A DNA stretch of 47,613 nt from Acidihalobacter sp. (GTDB lineage: Bacteria > Pseudomonadota > Gammaproteobacteria > DSM-5130 > Acidihalobacteraceae). The position numbers and the translations under genes are program-made. The notes under the pieces were generated by a model. The model saw only the letters and a program-made list of their open reading frames with translations. It did no database searches and was not told the origin of the DNA. Of this stretch, positions 8,311-17,362 are shown in pieces; the stretch's first letter is position 1; each line of letters starts with the position of its first letter. The stretch is taken from the NCBI GenBank assembly GCA_027013225.1, contig JALUXU010000047.1, positions 1 to 47,613 of the forward strand. Reading direction: 5' to 3'.

Positions 8311-9168
8311 ATGACCCTAGACTCGAACTGGTTCACGGAGATCTGCACCGAAGGGGGCAGCGCCTTTTCGCTGCGGATCAGGGCCAAGCTGCACGAAGAA
8401 CAAACGCCCTACCAGCGCATCGCCATCTATGACACCGAAAAATTCGGCCATCTCATGACCATAGACGGTTTCGTCATGCTCACCCAGCGCGACAACTTCA
8501 TCTATCACGAAATGCTCAGCCACCCCGTCCTCTACAGTCATCCTGCCCCGCGCCGGGTGCTCATCATCGGCGGCGGCGACTGCGGCACCCTGCGCGAGGT
8601 GCTCAAGCACCCGGAAGTAGAATCGGTGGTGCTGGTGGAGATCGACGAGCGCGTCACGCGCCTGTCCGAGCAGTATTTCCCCGAACTGTGCGAAGCCAAC
8701 GCCGACCCTCGGGCCCGCCTGCATTTCGGCGACGGCATCCAGTGGGTCAAGGATGCCGAACCGGGTTCGCTGGATGTCATCATCGTGGACAGCACCGACC
8801 CGATCGGCCCGGCCAAGGGCCTGTTTTTCGAGCCGTTTTACCGCGATTGCCTGCGGGCGCTGGACAGCAACGGCCTGCTGGCGCAGCAAAGCGAATCGCC
8901 GCTCTACCACACCGAGAGCATCATCCGCCCGATGCACGACGAAATGCGGCAGGCGGGTTTTCTCGACACCCTGACCCTGCATTTCCCGCAGCCCGTCTAT
9001 CCCTCTGGCTGGTGGACCGCCACCCTGGCGGCCAAGGATTCGCCGGTCACCTTCGCCCGCGAGGAAGCCTGCGAAAACAAGCCCTTCGCAACCCGCTATT
9101 ACAACGACGCCATCCACCGCGCCTGCGCGGCCACGCCGGAGTTTTTGCGCCAGGCGCTGATGAGCTGA
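8311..9168 (+). CDS. speE: Spermidine synthase
   Basis: A 285-residue aminopropyltransferase that makes spermidine from putrescine and decarboxylated S-adenosylmethionine. Seen: WFTE near the N-terminus, QRIAIYDTEKFGHLM, the nucleotide-binding loop GGGDCG at 87-92 (usually GGGDGG; the Cys is a minor variation), VEID at about 109-112, and catalytic DSTDP with Asp160 and Asp163. YPSGWW near residue 230 is also conserved. Length fits the family. AAGGAGA lies just before the ATG. It diverges from speA, so the window carries the first and last steps of spermidine synthesis by the arginine route. Confidence 0.96.
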   Translation: MTLDSNWFTEICTEGGSAFSLRIRAKLHEEQTPYQRIAIYDTEKFGHLMTIDGFVMLTQRDNFIYHEMLSHPVLYSHPAPRRVLIIGGGDCGTLREVLKHPEVESVVLVEIDERVTRLSEQYFPELCEANADPRARLHFGDGIQWVKDAEPGSLDVIIVDSTDPIGPAKGLFFEPFYRDCLRALDSNGLLAQQSESPLYHTESIIRPMHDEMRQAGFLDTLTLHFPQPVYPSGWWTATLAAKDSPVTFAREEACENKPFATRYYNDAIHRACAATPEFLRQALMS

Positions 9169-9247
9169 ACGTTTGCTATAAAACCCATTCAGGCTCTATC
9201 GCGCCCTTCGGCATTCAGAGGGTGCGGCCAATGACCGGACGGACCGC

Positions 9248-9604
9248 TCAAGTCTGCGGCTTACGCGCTGCGCAGGCCGCCTCTTCTTTCATGAGGCGCA
9301 GGTGCGCCGCATCCTGCGCGTAGACCCCTTCATCGGCCACGCCGGCCGCGGTGCGTTCCAGCACCTGCCGCGCCCACGGCGGCAATTCGGGATGGATGCG
9401 GTAATGCACCCACTGCCCGGCACGCCTATCCAACACCACGCCGGCCGCGCGCAGCGCGGCGAGATGGCGCGAAATTTTGGGTTGTGAAAGATTCAGCGCC
9501 TGAGTCAGTTCGCACACGCATAGCTCCCCCTGCCACTGCAGCAGCATCAGGCAGCGCAGTCGAGTGCTGTCGGACAAAGAGCGAAAGAATGTTTCAGGTG
9601 TCAT
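9248..9604 (-). CDS. arsR: ArsR-family arsenic-responsive repressor
   Basis: A 118-residue winged-helix regulator. The metalloid-sensing element ELCVCEL (Cys29, Cys31) sits at the start of the helix that precedes the recognition helix [13 protein letters not shown]. The third cysteine of the plasmid R773 type is absent, as in many chromosomal ArsR proteins. [10 protein letters not shown] forms the wing. It lies divergent from arsB with an imperfect palindrome between the two genes, so it most likely represses both directions and releases on arsenite binding. Confidence 0.9.
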   Translation of the reverse strand: MTPETFFRSLSDSTRLRCLMLLQWQGELCVCELTQALNLSQPKISRHLAALRAAGVVLDRRAGQWVHYRIHPELPPWARQVLERTAAGVADEGVYAQDAAHLRLMKEEAACAARKPQT

Positions 9605-9613
9605 GGAAACTTA

Positions 9614-9635
9614 ATATATTCGATATTGCATATAT
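9614..9635. promoter_or_regulatory. Putative ArsR operator
   Basis: A 22-base imperfect palindrome: ATATAT arms at 9614-9619 and 9630-9635 flank a core in which three of five base pairs are also complementary. It starts 10 bases upstream of the arsR start and 54 bases upstream of the arsB start, and is far more AT-rich than its surroundings. The position and symmetry fit an operator for the ArsR dimer overlapping the divergent promoters; binding itself is inferred. Confidence 0.5.
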
Positions 9636-9688
9636 ATGGATTGGCGATTATAATTCAACCCCCTGTTGTAGTGCGGACTTTATACCGT

Positions 9689-10999
9689 ATGCTCGCTCTA
9701 GGCATCTTCATCCTCACCCTGATCTTCGTCATCTGGCAGCCGCGCGGGCTGGGCATAGGCTGGAGCGCCATCGGCGGTGCCGCGCTGGCGCTGGCGACCG
9801 GCGTGATCACGCCCGGCGACATCCCAGTGGTGTGGCAGATCGTATGGGACGCCACATTCACCTTCGTAGCGCTGATCATCATCTCGCTGCTGCTGGACGA
9901 AGCCGGCTTCTTCCACTGGGCGGCGCTGCACGTGGCCCGCTGGGGCGGCGGCGACGCACGCCGCCTGTTTCCGCTGGTGATCGTGCTAGGCGCAGTGATC
10001 GCCGCGTTTTTTGCCAACGACGGCGCGGCGCTGCTGCTCACCCCCATCGTGCTGGCGATTCTGCTGCGCCTCGGCTTTGCCGAAACCGCCGCGTTTGCCT
10101 TCGTGATTGCCACCGGCTTCGTCGCCGACACCACCAGTTTGCCGCTGATGATCTCCAATCTGGTCAACATCGTCAGCGCCAACTATTTCGACATCCCCTT
10201 CGATCGTTACGCGCTGGTCATGGTGCCGGTCGATCTCGTCGCGCTGGCCGCCACGCTGGGCGTGCTGTGGCTGTATTTTTGGCGCCGTATTCCGCGCCAC
10301 TACGCCACCCACGATCTGGAAGCGCCGGCCTCGGCCATCCGCGATCCGCTGGTGTTCCGCGCCGCCTTTCCGCTGCTCGGCGTGCTGCTTGCCGCCTACT
10401 TCTTGACCGCGCCCTTCCATGTGCCGGTATCGGCAGTCACCAGCGCCGGCGCACTGGTGCTGCTCGCCGTGGCGGGGCGCTGGCACGCCGGCGGGCACGG
10501 CGCACAGATCGCCGTGCGCAAGGTCTTGAAAGAGGCGCCGTGGCAGATCGTGATCTTCAGCTTAGGCATGTATCTGGTGGTGTATGGCCTGCGCAATGCG
10601 GGACTCACCGACTATGTCGCCCGCGCCCTGGAATGGCTGGCCGCGCACGGCACGGTCGCCGCTGCGGTCGGCACCGGCTTTCTTGCCGCCGGGCTGTCTT
10701 CGGTGATGAACAACATGCCCAGCGTGCTGGTCGGCGCACTGGCCATCGACCAGGCCCACGGCATTACGCCCGCCGCACGCGAGGCGATGATCTACGCCAA
10801 CGTGATCGGTTGCGATCTGGGGCCGAAATTCACCCCCATCGGCAGCCTCGCCACCCTGCTGTGGCTGCATGTGCTGGCACGCAAGGGCGAGACCATAACC
10901 TGGGGGCAGTACATGAAAGTCGGCCTGATCATCACCCCGCCGGTGCTGCTGCTCACCTTGCTCGCACTGGCCAGCTGGCTGCCGCTCGTTTCACCTTAG
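9689..10999 (+). CDS. arsB: ArsB-type arsenite efflux permease
   Basis: A 436-residue polytopic membrane protein of the ArsB/NhaD ion-transporter superfamily that exports arsenite from the cytoplasm. Repeated hydrophobic segments throughout predict 11-12 helices. Recognisable stretches include [15 protein letters not shown] near residue 110, [16 protein letters not shown] near 150, [11 protein letters not shown] and [19 protein letters not shown] in the C-terminal half, all typical of ArsB. ATG 9689 is chosen because the longer reading frame would start inside the operator; an in-frame GTG at 9671 is an alternative. The next gene, arsC-VOC, follows by 9 bases. Confidence 0.93.
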   Translation: MLALGIFILTLIFVIWQPRGLGIGWSAIGGAALALATGVITPGDIPVVWQIVWDATFTFVALIIISLLLDEAGFFHWAALHVARWGGGDARRLFPLVIVLGAVIAAFFANDGAALLLTPIVLAILLRLGFAETAAFAFVIATGFVADTTSLPLMISNLVNIVSANYFDIPFDRYALVMVPVDLVALAATLGVLWLYFWRRIPRHYATHDLEAPASAIRDPLVFRAAFPLLGVLLAAYFLTAPFHVPVSAVTSAGALVLLAVAGRWHAGGHGAQIAVRKVLKEAPWQIVIFSLGMYLVVYGLRNAGLTDYVARALEWLAAHGTVAAAVGTGFLAAGLSSVMNNMPSVLVGALAIDQAHGITPAAREAMIYANVIGCDLGPKFTPIGSLATLLWLHVLARKGETITWGQYMKVGLIITPPVLLLTLLALASWLPLVSP

Positions 11000-11008
11000 G
11001 AGACACCA

Positions 11009-11923
11009 ATGCCCAACCAAACCTTGCATGTTTTGTTCGTGTGTACCGGCAATTCCTGCCGCAGCCAGATGGCCGAAGGCTGGGCGCGCACTCTCGGCGG
11101 CAAGCGCGTGGTCGTCGAATCCGCTGGCATCGAAGCCCACGGCAAGAACCCGCGCGCCATCGCCGTGATGGGCGAGGCCGGCGTGGACATCAGCCGCCAG
11201 GAATCAACCCGGCTGGACGATGCCATGCTGGCGCGTGCCGATCTGGTGGTCACTGTCTGCGGCCATGCCGATGAGCACTGCCCGATCCTGCCGCCCGGCA
11301 CGCGCAAGATTCACTGGCCGCTGCAAGACCCGGCCAAGGCGACCGGCACCGACGCACAAATCATGGCCGAGTTCCGCCGCGTGCGCGACGAAATCCGCGA
11401 GCGGGTGAGCGATCTGCTGCGCACCGAGGGCATCGAGCCACAGGCTTTCGACGCCACCCCCAAACTGGTGCCCGGCAACGACGAGTTTCACATCAGCCTG
11501 CGGGTGGCCGATCTGGCCGCCAGCACCGTATTTTACACCCGCCTGTTCGGCATTCAACCCAAGGACCGCGAGGCGCGCTACAGCACCTTTATCGTGCCCT
11601 GGCTCAAGCTCAACTTCGTGGTGCTGGTGAACGACTCCGGCGAAAAACTCGACACCTACAGCCTCTATCACCTCGGCCTGCGCGTGCCGGACAAGGCGGC
11701 AGTCATCGCCGCCTATCACACCGCCCTGGCCGCCGGCACCGAAGTGGTCAAGCCGCCGCGCAGCACCTGGCACGGACTGCCGCTACACGAACTGTGGCTG
11801 CGCGACCCGACCGGCTACCTGCTGGAAATCTACGCCGAGATGACGCCCGAGGAATTGGCCGAGATGCCGGCGGACAAGGAGCCGACCTTTCTGGTGCCGG
11901 GCACCGAGCCGGCCTCAACCTGA
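11009..11923 (+). CDS. Arsenate reductase (LMW-phosphatase type) fused to a VOC/ArsI-like domain
   Basis: A 304-residue two-domain protein. Residues 1 to about 140 form a thioredoxin-coupled arsenate reductase: P-loop CTGNSCRS with Cys12 and Arg18, then Cys84 and Cys91, the same seven-residue spacing as the redox relay of known ArsC enzymes (Cys10/82/89). Residues about 160-280 form a glyoxalase-fold (VOC) domain close to the ArsI/CadI group, with candidate metal ligands His161, His221 and Glu273. The Cys pair that binds organoarsenical in ArsI is missing: the aligned positions are Trp254-His255. The short Pro/Glu-rich tail ends the protein. A clear GGAGA precedes the ATG. The first domain makes arsenite for ArsB to export; the second domain's job is unknown and may be a metalloid-binding or lyase-like step on another substrate. 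Confidence 0.9.
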   Translation: MPNQTLHVLFVCTGNSCRSQMAEGWARTLGGKRVVVESAGIEAHGKNPRAIAVMGEAGVDISRQESTRLDDAMLARADLVVTVCGHADEHCPILPPGTRKIHWPLQDPAKATGTDAQIMAEFRRVRDEIRERVSDLLRTEGIEPQAFDATPKLVPGNDEFHISLRVADLAASTVFYTRLFGIQPKDREARYSTFIVPWLKLNFVVLVNDSGEKLDTYSLYHLGLRVPDKAAVIAAYHTALAAGTEVVKPPRSTWHGLPLHELWLRDPTGYLLEIYAEMTPEELAEMPADKEPTFLVPGTEPAST

Positions 11924-11948
11924 AAAGCCCACAGCCAAACAAAGGCCG

Positions 11949-11971
11949 GGCCGCGTGCAAGCCGCGCGGCC
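11949..11971. terminator. GC-rich hairpin between convergent arsC-VOC and fetB
   Basis: A 7-base-pair stem GGCCGCG/CGCGGCC with a 9-base loop lies between the two convergent stops. There is no strong T-run on either side, so a terminator role is plausible but weak. Confidence 0.3.
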
Positions 11972-11998
11972 TCTGATGCGATTTACGACGATCCTCAT

Positions 11999-12799
11999 TC
12001 ATGTCACTTTGCGCAGGCGATCCAGTCGCAGCCGTTCCCGCTCGTCGAACAGGCGCTTCGAGCCCAGCCACACGCCGCCGAGCGTGGCGAAACCGGTATT
12101 CGCCGCGATCAGGAACATGATCAGGATCTGGTACTTGACCGCCTCGGTCGGCGGGCTGCCGGCCAGGATCTGGCCGGTCATCATGCCCGGCAGGCTGACC
12201 ACGCCGGCAGCGGCCATGGAATTGATGATGGGGATCATTCCGGCGCGTGCCGCTTCATGCCGCAATTCCGAGATCGCCTGATCCCAGGTCTGGCCGAGTA
12301 GCAGTTGCCCTTCGATCACGTTGCGCTGCTGCCAAGCGGCCTGCATCAGGCGATCCAGCCCTACCGCGACTCCGCTCATGGAATTGCCGAGCAACATGCC
12401 GAACATCGGGATCGCATACTGCGGCTCATACCAGGGCACGGGCCGCACCAGTACGACCAGGGCAAGGAGAATGATCGCCAGACTGGGCACAGTTAAGGCG
12501 AGAGTGCCAAGACCATACCCCCAGGCACCAGAGAAGCGCCGTTGCTGGCGCGCCATCACCTCGCGCCCGGCCACCAACAGCATGAAGCCCGCACCGAGCG
12601 CAATCCACAGCAGGCTGGCATGGGCGAACAACACTTTCAACACCAGGCCGACCAGCAGCAGTTGCACGGTCATGCGCAAGGCATTGATCAACAGCGTTCG
12701 TTCCAGGCCGAGACTCAGCCACAGGCTCATAGCGGCGAGCGCCAAAATCAACGCCGAAGCAAGCCCCAAATCAAGAGCAGATAAGTTGACAAGGTTCAT
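11999..12799 (-). CDS. fetB: FetB-like ABC transporter permease
   Basis: A 266-residue inner-membrane permease of the UPF0014/FetB family, the partner of FetA in iron export and oxidative-stress resistance in E. coli. Six or seven hydrophobic segments are seen. Family landmarks are AIPMFGMLLGNSMSG, the cytoplasmic loop with ELRHEAARAGMIPIINSM, and LPGMMTGQILAG. Its start overlaps the stop of the ATPase gene (ATGA), so the two are translated together. The iron substrate is taken from the family; the sequence itself cannot confirm it. Confidence 0.88.
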   Translation of the reverse strand: MNLVNLSALDLGLASALILALAAMSLWLSLGLERTLLINALRMTVQLLLVGLVLKVLFAHASLLWIALGAGFMLLVAGREVMARQQRRFSGAWGYGLGTLALTVPSLAIILLALVVLVRPVPWYEPQYAIPMFGMLLGNSMSGVAVGLDRLMQAAWQQRNVIEGQLLLGQTWDQAISELRHEAARAGMIPIINSMAAAGVVSLPGMMTGQILAGSPPTEAVKYQILIMFLIAANTGFATLGGVWLGSKRLFDERERLRLDRLRKVT

Positions 12800-13398
12800 G
12801 CGGCGCTCTTTTTAGTTTCGCGCAGCATCCCTGCTTCCAGCTGCAGTCGTCGCTGGGCGACGCGTTCCGCCTGAACTTCGTCGTGAGTCACCCAGATCAC
12901 CCCGCCGCCAGCGTGTCGAAACGATGCGATCAAGGTTTCCACTCGTTCCCGGTTACTGCCGTCCAGATTGGCGGTCGGTTCGTCGAGCAGCAAAACGCTC
13001 GGCTTCCGGACGAGCGCGCGCAGAATCGCCAATCGTTGGCGCTCACCACTGGAACAGCGAGCCACTTCCCAGTCCAGCGCTTTTTCCGGCAACCCAAGTA
13101 GTTGCATGGATATCACCTCATCCTTTGGAAAATGATCCCTCACCCTCAGCCCCCACCAGGCGGGTTCCGCGGGAACCATGGCTACCTTGAGGCGCCAGAT
13201 TGAAGGAGAAAATCGTTGCCGCGACACACCTTCCAGAAAAACATCACCCTGATTTGGATCGAGATCTGCCAGCGCGCGCAACAAAACAGTCTTGCCGCTG
13301 CCCGAGGGGCCGGTAAGGGCTACGCATTCACTCGCTTCGAGTTCCAGATCGATGTGTGAAAAAATCTCGGTTTGAAGCGCACGGACTTCGAGTAGCAT
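12796..13398 (-). CDS. fetA: FetA-like ABC transporter ATP-binding protein
   Basis: A 200-residue ATPase that drives the FetB permease. Walker A GPSGSGKT is at 30-37, the signature is CSSGERQRLA, and Walker B VLLLDEPT is followed by the switch histidine in WVTHD. ATG 13398 (MLLEVRAL) is preferred over starts further upstream because ABC domains begin in this way and the longer extension reads across the region next to the amtB terminator. Metal export is inferred from the FetAB pairing. Confidence 0.88.
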   Translation of the reverse strand: MLLEVRALQTEIFSHIDLELEASECVALTGPSGSGKTVLLRALADLDPNQGDVFLEGVSRQRFSPSIWRLKVAMVPAEPAWWGLRVRDHFPKDEVISMQLLGLPEKALDWEVARCSSGERQRLAILRALVRKPSVLLLDEPTANLDGSNRERVETLIASFRHAGGGVIWVTHDEVQAERVAQRRLQLEAGMLRETKKSAA

Positions 13399-13441
13399 GA
13401 CGGACTTTAACCTGCAAACGATTAACACGGCCTTATTATCA

Positions 13442-13476
13442 CGCAAAAAAGAAACGAGGCGCCGAAAGGCGCCTCG
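13442..13476 (-). terminator. Intrinsic terminator of glnK-amtB
   Basis: A perfect 9-base-pair stem CGAGGCGCC/GGCGCCTCG (13455-13463 with 13468-13476) and a 4-base loop. On the minus strand it is followed by TTTCTTTTTT. It lies 28 bases past the amtB stop, so it ends that operon before fetA. Confidence 0.88.
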
Positions 13477-13503
13477 CATGTTGCCTATCAAGTTTGGCGA
13501 AAC

Positions 13504-14811
13504 TTATTCGTACAACTGTTCGCCATGCTGAGTGGTGTCCAGACCGATAGCCTCCTCTTCTTCGGAGACACGCAGTCCCATGACCACATCCAGCACCTTG
13601 AGAATTACGAAGGTAATGACAGCATCCCACAGAATGGTGAATGACACACCGATGGCCTGGATGCCCACCTGATGGCCGATGCTGCCGCCCGCCACATCGC
13701 TGAGGCCCGCTCCGCCGAAGTATTTGGCCGCGAACACACCGGTCAGTAAGGCGCCGATGATGCCACCGACTGCATGCACCCCGAAAGCGTCCAGCGAATC
13801 GTCGTAACCGAGCATTTTCTTAAGATACACCGCGGCCCAGAAGGTACCGATACCGGCCGCCGCGCCAATGATGAAGGCGCCCACAGGGCCCACGAAGCCC
13901 GAAGCGGGGGTGATGGCGACCAGGCCCGCTACCGCACCGGAGCTCATGCCCAACAAGGTGGGCTTGCCGCGGGCTGCCCATTCGACGAACATCCACGCCA
14001 GTGCCGCGGTGCCGGTAGCGATCTGAGTCACCGCCATGGCCATGCCCGCAGTGCCATCGGCCGCCAGCTCGGAGCCGGCATTGAAACCAAACCAGCCCAC
14101 CCACAGCAAGGCGGCGCCGGTCATGGTGTAAACCAGGTTCACCGGTGGCATAGGTTCGGTGCCGTAGCCCTTGCGTTTGCCGAGCACCAGCGCGGCGACC
14201 AAACCGGCCACACCGGCATTGATATGCACTACAGTACCGCCGGCGAAGTCCAGTACCCCGTCACCGCCGAGCCAGCCGCCGCCCCAGACCATGTGCGCGA
14301 TCGGAGAATAGACAAAGATTGACCACAGCCCCATGAACCACAGCAGGGCTGAGAACTTCATGCGTTCGACCACAGAGCCAATGATCAACGCCGGAGTGAT
14401 TATCGCGAAGGTCATCTGGAAGGTCATGAACACCGATTCTGGGATGGAACCTGACAGGTTGCCATAGCCCATGTTGTTCAAAAAGGCGGCCGAAAGGTTG
14501 CCTACGATGGCGCCATCGCCCTTGAAAGCCAGCGAATAACCCACCGCCGCCCAGATGAAGGTGATCAGGCAGGTCACCGCAAAAGTAGCCGCAGCCACGG
14601 AAAGCAAATTCTTGCGCCGCACCATGCCGCCATAGAACAGCGCCACGCCGGGAACGGTCATCAAAAGCACCAGCGCGGTGGCGGTGAGCATCCAGGCGGT
14701 GTCGCCCGGACTGAGCTTCGGCGTATCGGCCATGGCGAGAGAGGGGATCAACCACAGTCCGAGCAGAGGCACTCCTGCTCCAAGTGTGGTAAGTATGCGT
14801 TTTTTATCCAT
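13504..14811 (-). CDS. amtB: Ammonium transporter
   Basis: A 435-residue ammonium channel. The N-terminus is a signal peptide with cleavage likely after AMA (about residue 28), as in E. coli AmtB. The mature protein has about 11 membrane helices with characteristic VPGVALFYGG, AVGYSLAF, DFAGGTVVHINAG and DDSLDAFGVHAVGG. The two pore histidines are in VHINAG and FGVHAVGG. The gene follows glnK by 35 bases, and the pair is regulated by PII binding to the channel. GAGGAA precedes the ATG. Confidence 0.96.
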   Translation of the reverse strand: MDKKRILTTLGAGVPLLGLWLIPSLAMADTPKLSPGDTAWMLTATALVLLMTVPGVALFYGGMVRRKNLLSVAAATFAVTCLITFIWAAVGYSLAFKGDGAIVGNLSAAFLNNMGYGNLSGSIPESVFMTFQMTFAIITPALIIGSVVERMKFSALLWFMGLWSIFVYSPIAHMVWGGGWLGGDGVLDFAGGTVVHINAGVAGLVAALVLGKRKGYGTEPMPPVNLVYTMTGAALLWVGWFGFNAGSELAADGTAGMAMAVTQIATGTAALAWMFVEWAARGKPTLLGMSSGAVAGLVAITPASGFVGPVGAFIIGAAAGIGTFWAAVYLKKMLGYDDSLDAFGVHAVGGIIGALLTGVFAAKYFGGAGLSDVAGGSIGHQVGIQAIGVSFTILWDAVITFVILKVLDVVMGLRVSEEEEAIGLDTTQHGEQLYE

Positions 14812-14846
14812 GTCAGTTCCTCGAATTTTCCTTCATTTACGACAAA

Positions 14847-15277
<431 letters not shown>

Positions 15278-15354
15278 TTTTATTTATTTTTATCAATTTC
15301 AATTGGATATACCCTTTTGATATAGCCCACCCCTCTTCTCCAACCCCATGTCGA

Positions 15355-15390
15355 GCACAAAAATAGTGCCGAATGCACCAATTTGGAGCA
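15355..15390 (-). promoter_or_regulatory. Two tandem NtrC-like enhancer sites
   Basis: Site one at 15374-15390 is TGCACC-N5-GGAGCA, which matches the NtrC dyad at 11 of 12 positions. Site two at 15355-15369 is GCAC-N7-GTGC. Their centres are 20 bases apart, about two helical turns, and sit near -111 and -131 from the predicted start. This arrangement matches NtrC activation of a sigma-54 promoter under nitrogen limitation. Confidence 0.7.
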
Positions 15391-15518
15391 TTGACGAACT
15401 TCGCTGAAAGATTGATTCTAGGCGTCTGTTGGTTTTTGGGATCGCAACGAGGAACACGTGTACTGTAAGCTCCTAGAAACCCGAAACTTGAATCCACTAT
15501 CCCTAGCGGAGAAAGCCC

Positions 15519-15815
15519 ATGCTCGAATCTAAAAAACTTGATGAATTCGCCGCCAAACTGAACAGCGCCATTCCTGACTCCTTGCGCAACGCCCAACAGG
15601 ATATCGAAAAAACGATCCGCGCAGGCGTGCAGGGCGCCATGCAACGCCTGGATTTAGTGAGCCGCGAAGAATTCGAAGTACAGGCGGCCCTGCTGGCGCG
15701 CACGCGCGAAAAACTGGATGCTCTGGAAGAACGGGTGCGCGAATTGGAAACCAAGCTCGGCATCAACTCGCCTAGAGAATCCACAGAATACGACGACACT
15801 CCCGCCGCAGACTGA
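15519..15815 (+). CDS. ubiK: UbiK/BMFP accessory protein of ubiquinone synthesis
   Basis: A 98-residue protein of the UbiK (YqiC/BMFP) family, which in E. coli helps ubiquinone synthesis by forming a complex with UbiJ at the membrane. Residues 1-45 form an amphipathic stretch; residues 46-80 (LVSREEFEVQAALLARTREKL and after) form the conserved coiled coil. GCGGAGAAAG lies before the ATG. The neighbouring order glnK-amtB / ubiK / yifB is common in gammaproteobacteria. Confidence 0.92.
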   Translation: MLESKKLDEFAAKLNSAIPDSLRNAQQDIEKTIRAGVQGAMQRLDLVSREEFEVQAALLARTREKLDALEERVRELETKLGINSPRESTEYDDTPAAD

Positions 15816-15821
15816 TCCACC

Positions 15822-17342
15822 ATGCCGCTGGCGCGCGTCTACACACGGGCACAAATCGGCATCGATGCGCCTGAGGTCTGCGTCGAAGTCCATCTAGGCA
15901 ATGGCCTGCCCAGCCTGTCCATCGTCGGCTTACCTGAGGCGGCGGTGCGGGAAAGCAAGGATCGTGTGCGCGCCGCCTTGATCAACAGTCATTTCGACTT
16001 TCCGGCGCGGCGCATCACCGTCAATCTAGCGCCCGCGGATCTCCCCAAGGAAGGGGGCCGCTTCGATCTGCCGATCGCCTTGGGCGTACTGGCCGCCTCA
16101 GGGCAGATCCCCGCCGATGCCCTCGATAGCGTAGAATTTCTCGGTGAGTTGGCCTTGGGCGGAGAACTTCGCCGTGTGCGTGGAGTATTGCCGGCCGCTC
16201 TGGCAGCCCGTGACAGCGGCCGAGAAATCGTCGTGCCGGCAGACAATGCGGAAGAAACCGGGTTGATCGAGGGACTCATGGCGCGGCCGGCAAGCCACCT
16301 GCTCGACATATGCCGCCATCTGGCGGGAGAGCAGGAATTGCCATCCTGGCGGGTCAAACCGGCGGTTAGTGAGTGCCTGGAGACGCTTGATATGGCCGAT
16401 GTACGCGGCCAGCATCAGGCGCGCCGTGCCCTGGAGGTGGCCGCTGCCGGCATGCACAACCTGTTGATGGTCGGTCCGCCCGGAACCGGCAAGAGCATGC
16501 TCGCCAGCCGCCTGCCCGGCATTCTTCCTCCCATGGAGGACATAGAGGCGCTGGAATGCGCCATCGTCGCCTCAATCAGCGAGCAGGGATTCTCAAGCGC
16601 GTCGTGGAGCAGGAGACCCTTTCGCGCACCGCACCATACGGCTTCCGGACCGGCGCTGGTCGGCGGCGGCTCACAGCCTCGGCCGGGGGAAATTTCGCTC
16701 GCCCATCGCGGGGTTCTGTTTTTGGACGAGCTCACAGAATTCGATCGCCGTGTACTCGAAGTGCTGCGCGAGCCCATGGAAACCGGTCACATCACTATTT
16801 CCCGCGCGGCGCGCCAGGCCGATTTCCCTGCCCGCTTCCAGTTGATTGCCGCCATGAATCCCTGCCCGCAGGGCTACGCTTGCGATTTTGGTCCCAACTG
16901 CCATTGCACGCCGGAACAACAACGTCGCCATCGCAACCGTATTTCCGCGCCGCTGCTCGACCGCATCGATATTCAGATCGAAGTCCCGCAACTGCCGCGC
17001 GAGGCATTGCGGGGCGATGCGCCGAGAGGCGAAAACAGCGCCACGATACGTGCTCGCGTCGCTGCTGCGCGACAGCGTCAGGTCGAGCGGCAGGGCTGCG
17101 CGAACGCTTGGCTGGGGCCCGGCGACATCGACCGTCATTGTGCCTTGCGCGAGGCCGAACGCAACCTGCTCGAGCAGGCGATGCAACGCTTCCGGCTGTC
17201 GGCGCGGGCCTATCACCGCATCATCAGGGTGGCGCGCACCATCGCCGACCTGGAGGGCAGCGCGTCCATAGAAGCGCCGCATCTGGCCGAAGCGCTGGGC
17301 TACCGCAGCATGGATCGTTGGCGCGGCGCCGACACGCAATGA
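15822..17342 (+). CDS. comM: YifB/ComM-type Mg-chelatase-like AAA+ helicase
   Basis: A 506-residue protein. The N-terminal ChlI-like fold (about 10-170) holds LPEAAVRESKDRV. The AAA+ core has Walker A GPPGTGKS at 218-225, Walker B VLFLDEL and LLDRIDI. The NPCPQGY and CDFGPNCHC cysteine cluster is typical of the family. The C-terminal Mg_chelatase domain holds RLSARAYHRIIRVARTIADL. ComM promotes branch migration when incoming DNA is integrated during natural transformation; that role is known from other bacteria. It follows ubiK by 6 bases. Confidence 0.94.
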   Translation: MPLARVYTRAQIGIDAPEVCVEVHLGNGLPSLSIVGLPEAAVRESKDRVRAALINSHFDFPARRITVNLAPADLPKEGGRFDLPIALGVLAASGQIPADALDSVEFLGELALGGELRRVRGVLPAALAARDSGREIVVPADNAEETGLIEGLMARPASHLLDICRHLAGEQELPSWRVKPAVSECLETLDMADVRGQHQARRALEVAAAGMHNLLMVGPPGTGKSMLASRLPGILPPMEDIEALECAIVASISEQGFSSASWSRRPFRAPHHTASGPALVGGGSQPRPGEISLAHRGVLFLDELTEFDRRVLEVLREPMETGHITISRAARQADFPARFQLIAAMNPCPQGYACDFGPNCHCTPEQQRRHRNRISAPLLDRIDIQIEVPQLPREALRGDAPRGENSATIRARVAAARQRQVERQGCANAWLGPGDIDRHCALREAERNLLEQAMQRFRLSARAYHRIIRVARTIADLEGSASIEAPHLAEALGYRSMDRWRGADTQ

Positions 17343-17362
17343 ACCGCCGCGGCCTGGCCGCC

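Noticed and set aside
10562-10870. Antisense frames inside arsB and other GC-rich genes
   Set aside because: Long frames opposite GC-rich genes arise from codon bias; none has a motif or ribosome site.
11949-11971. Firm terminator after arsC-VOC
   Set aside because: Stem is strong but there is no T-run, so it is listed only as a weak candidate.
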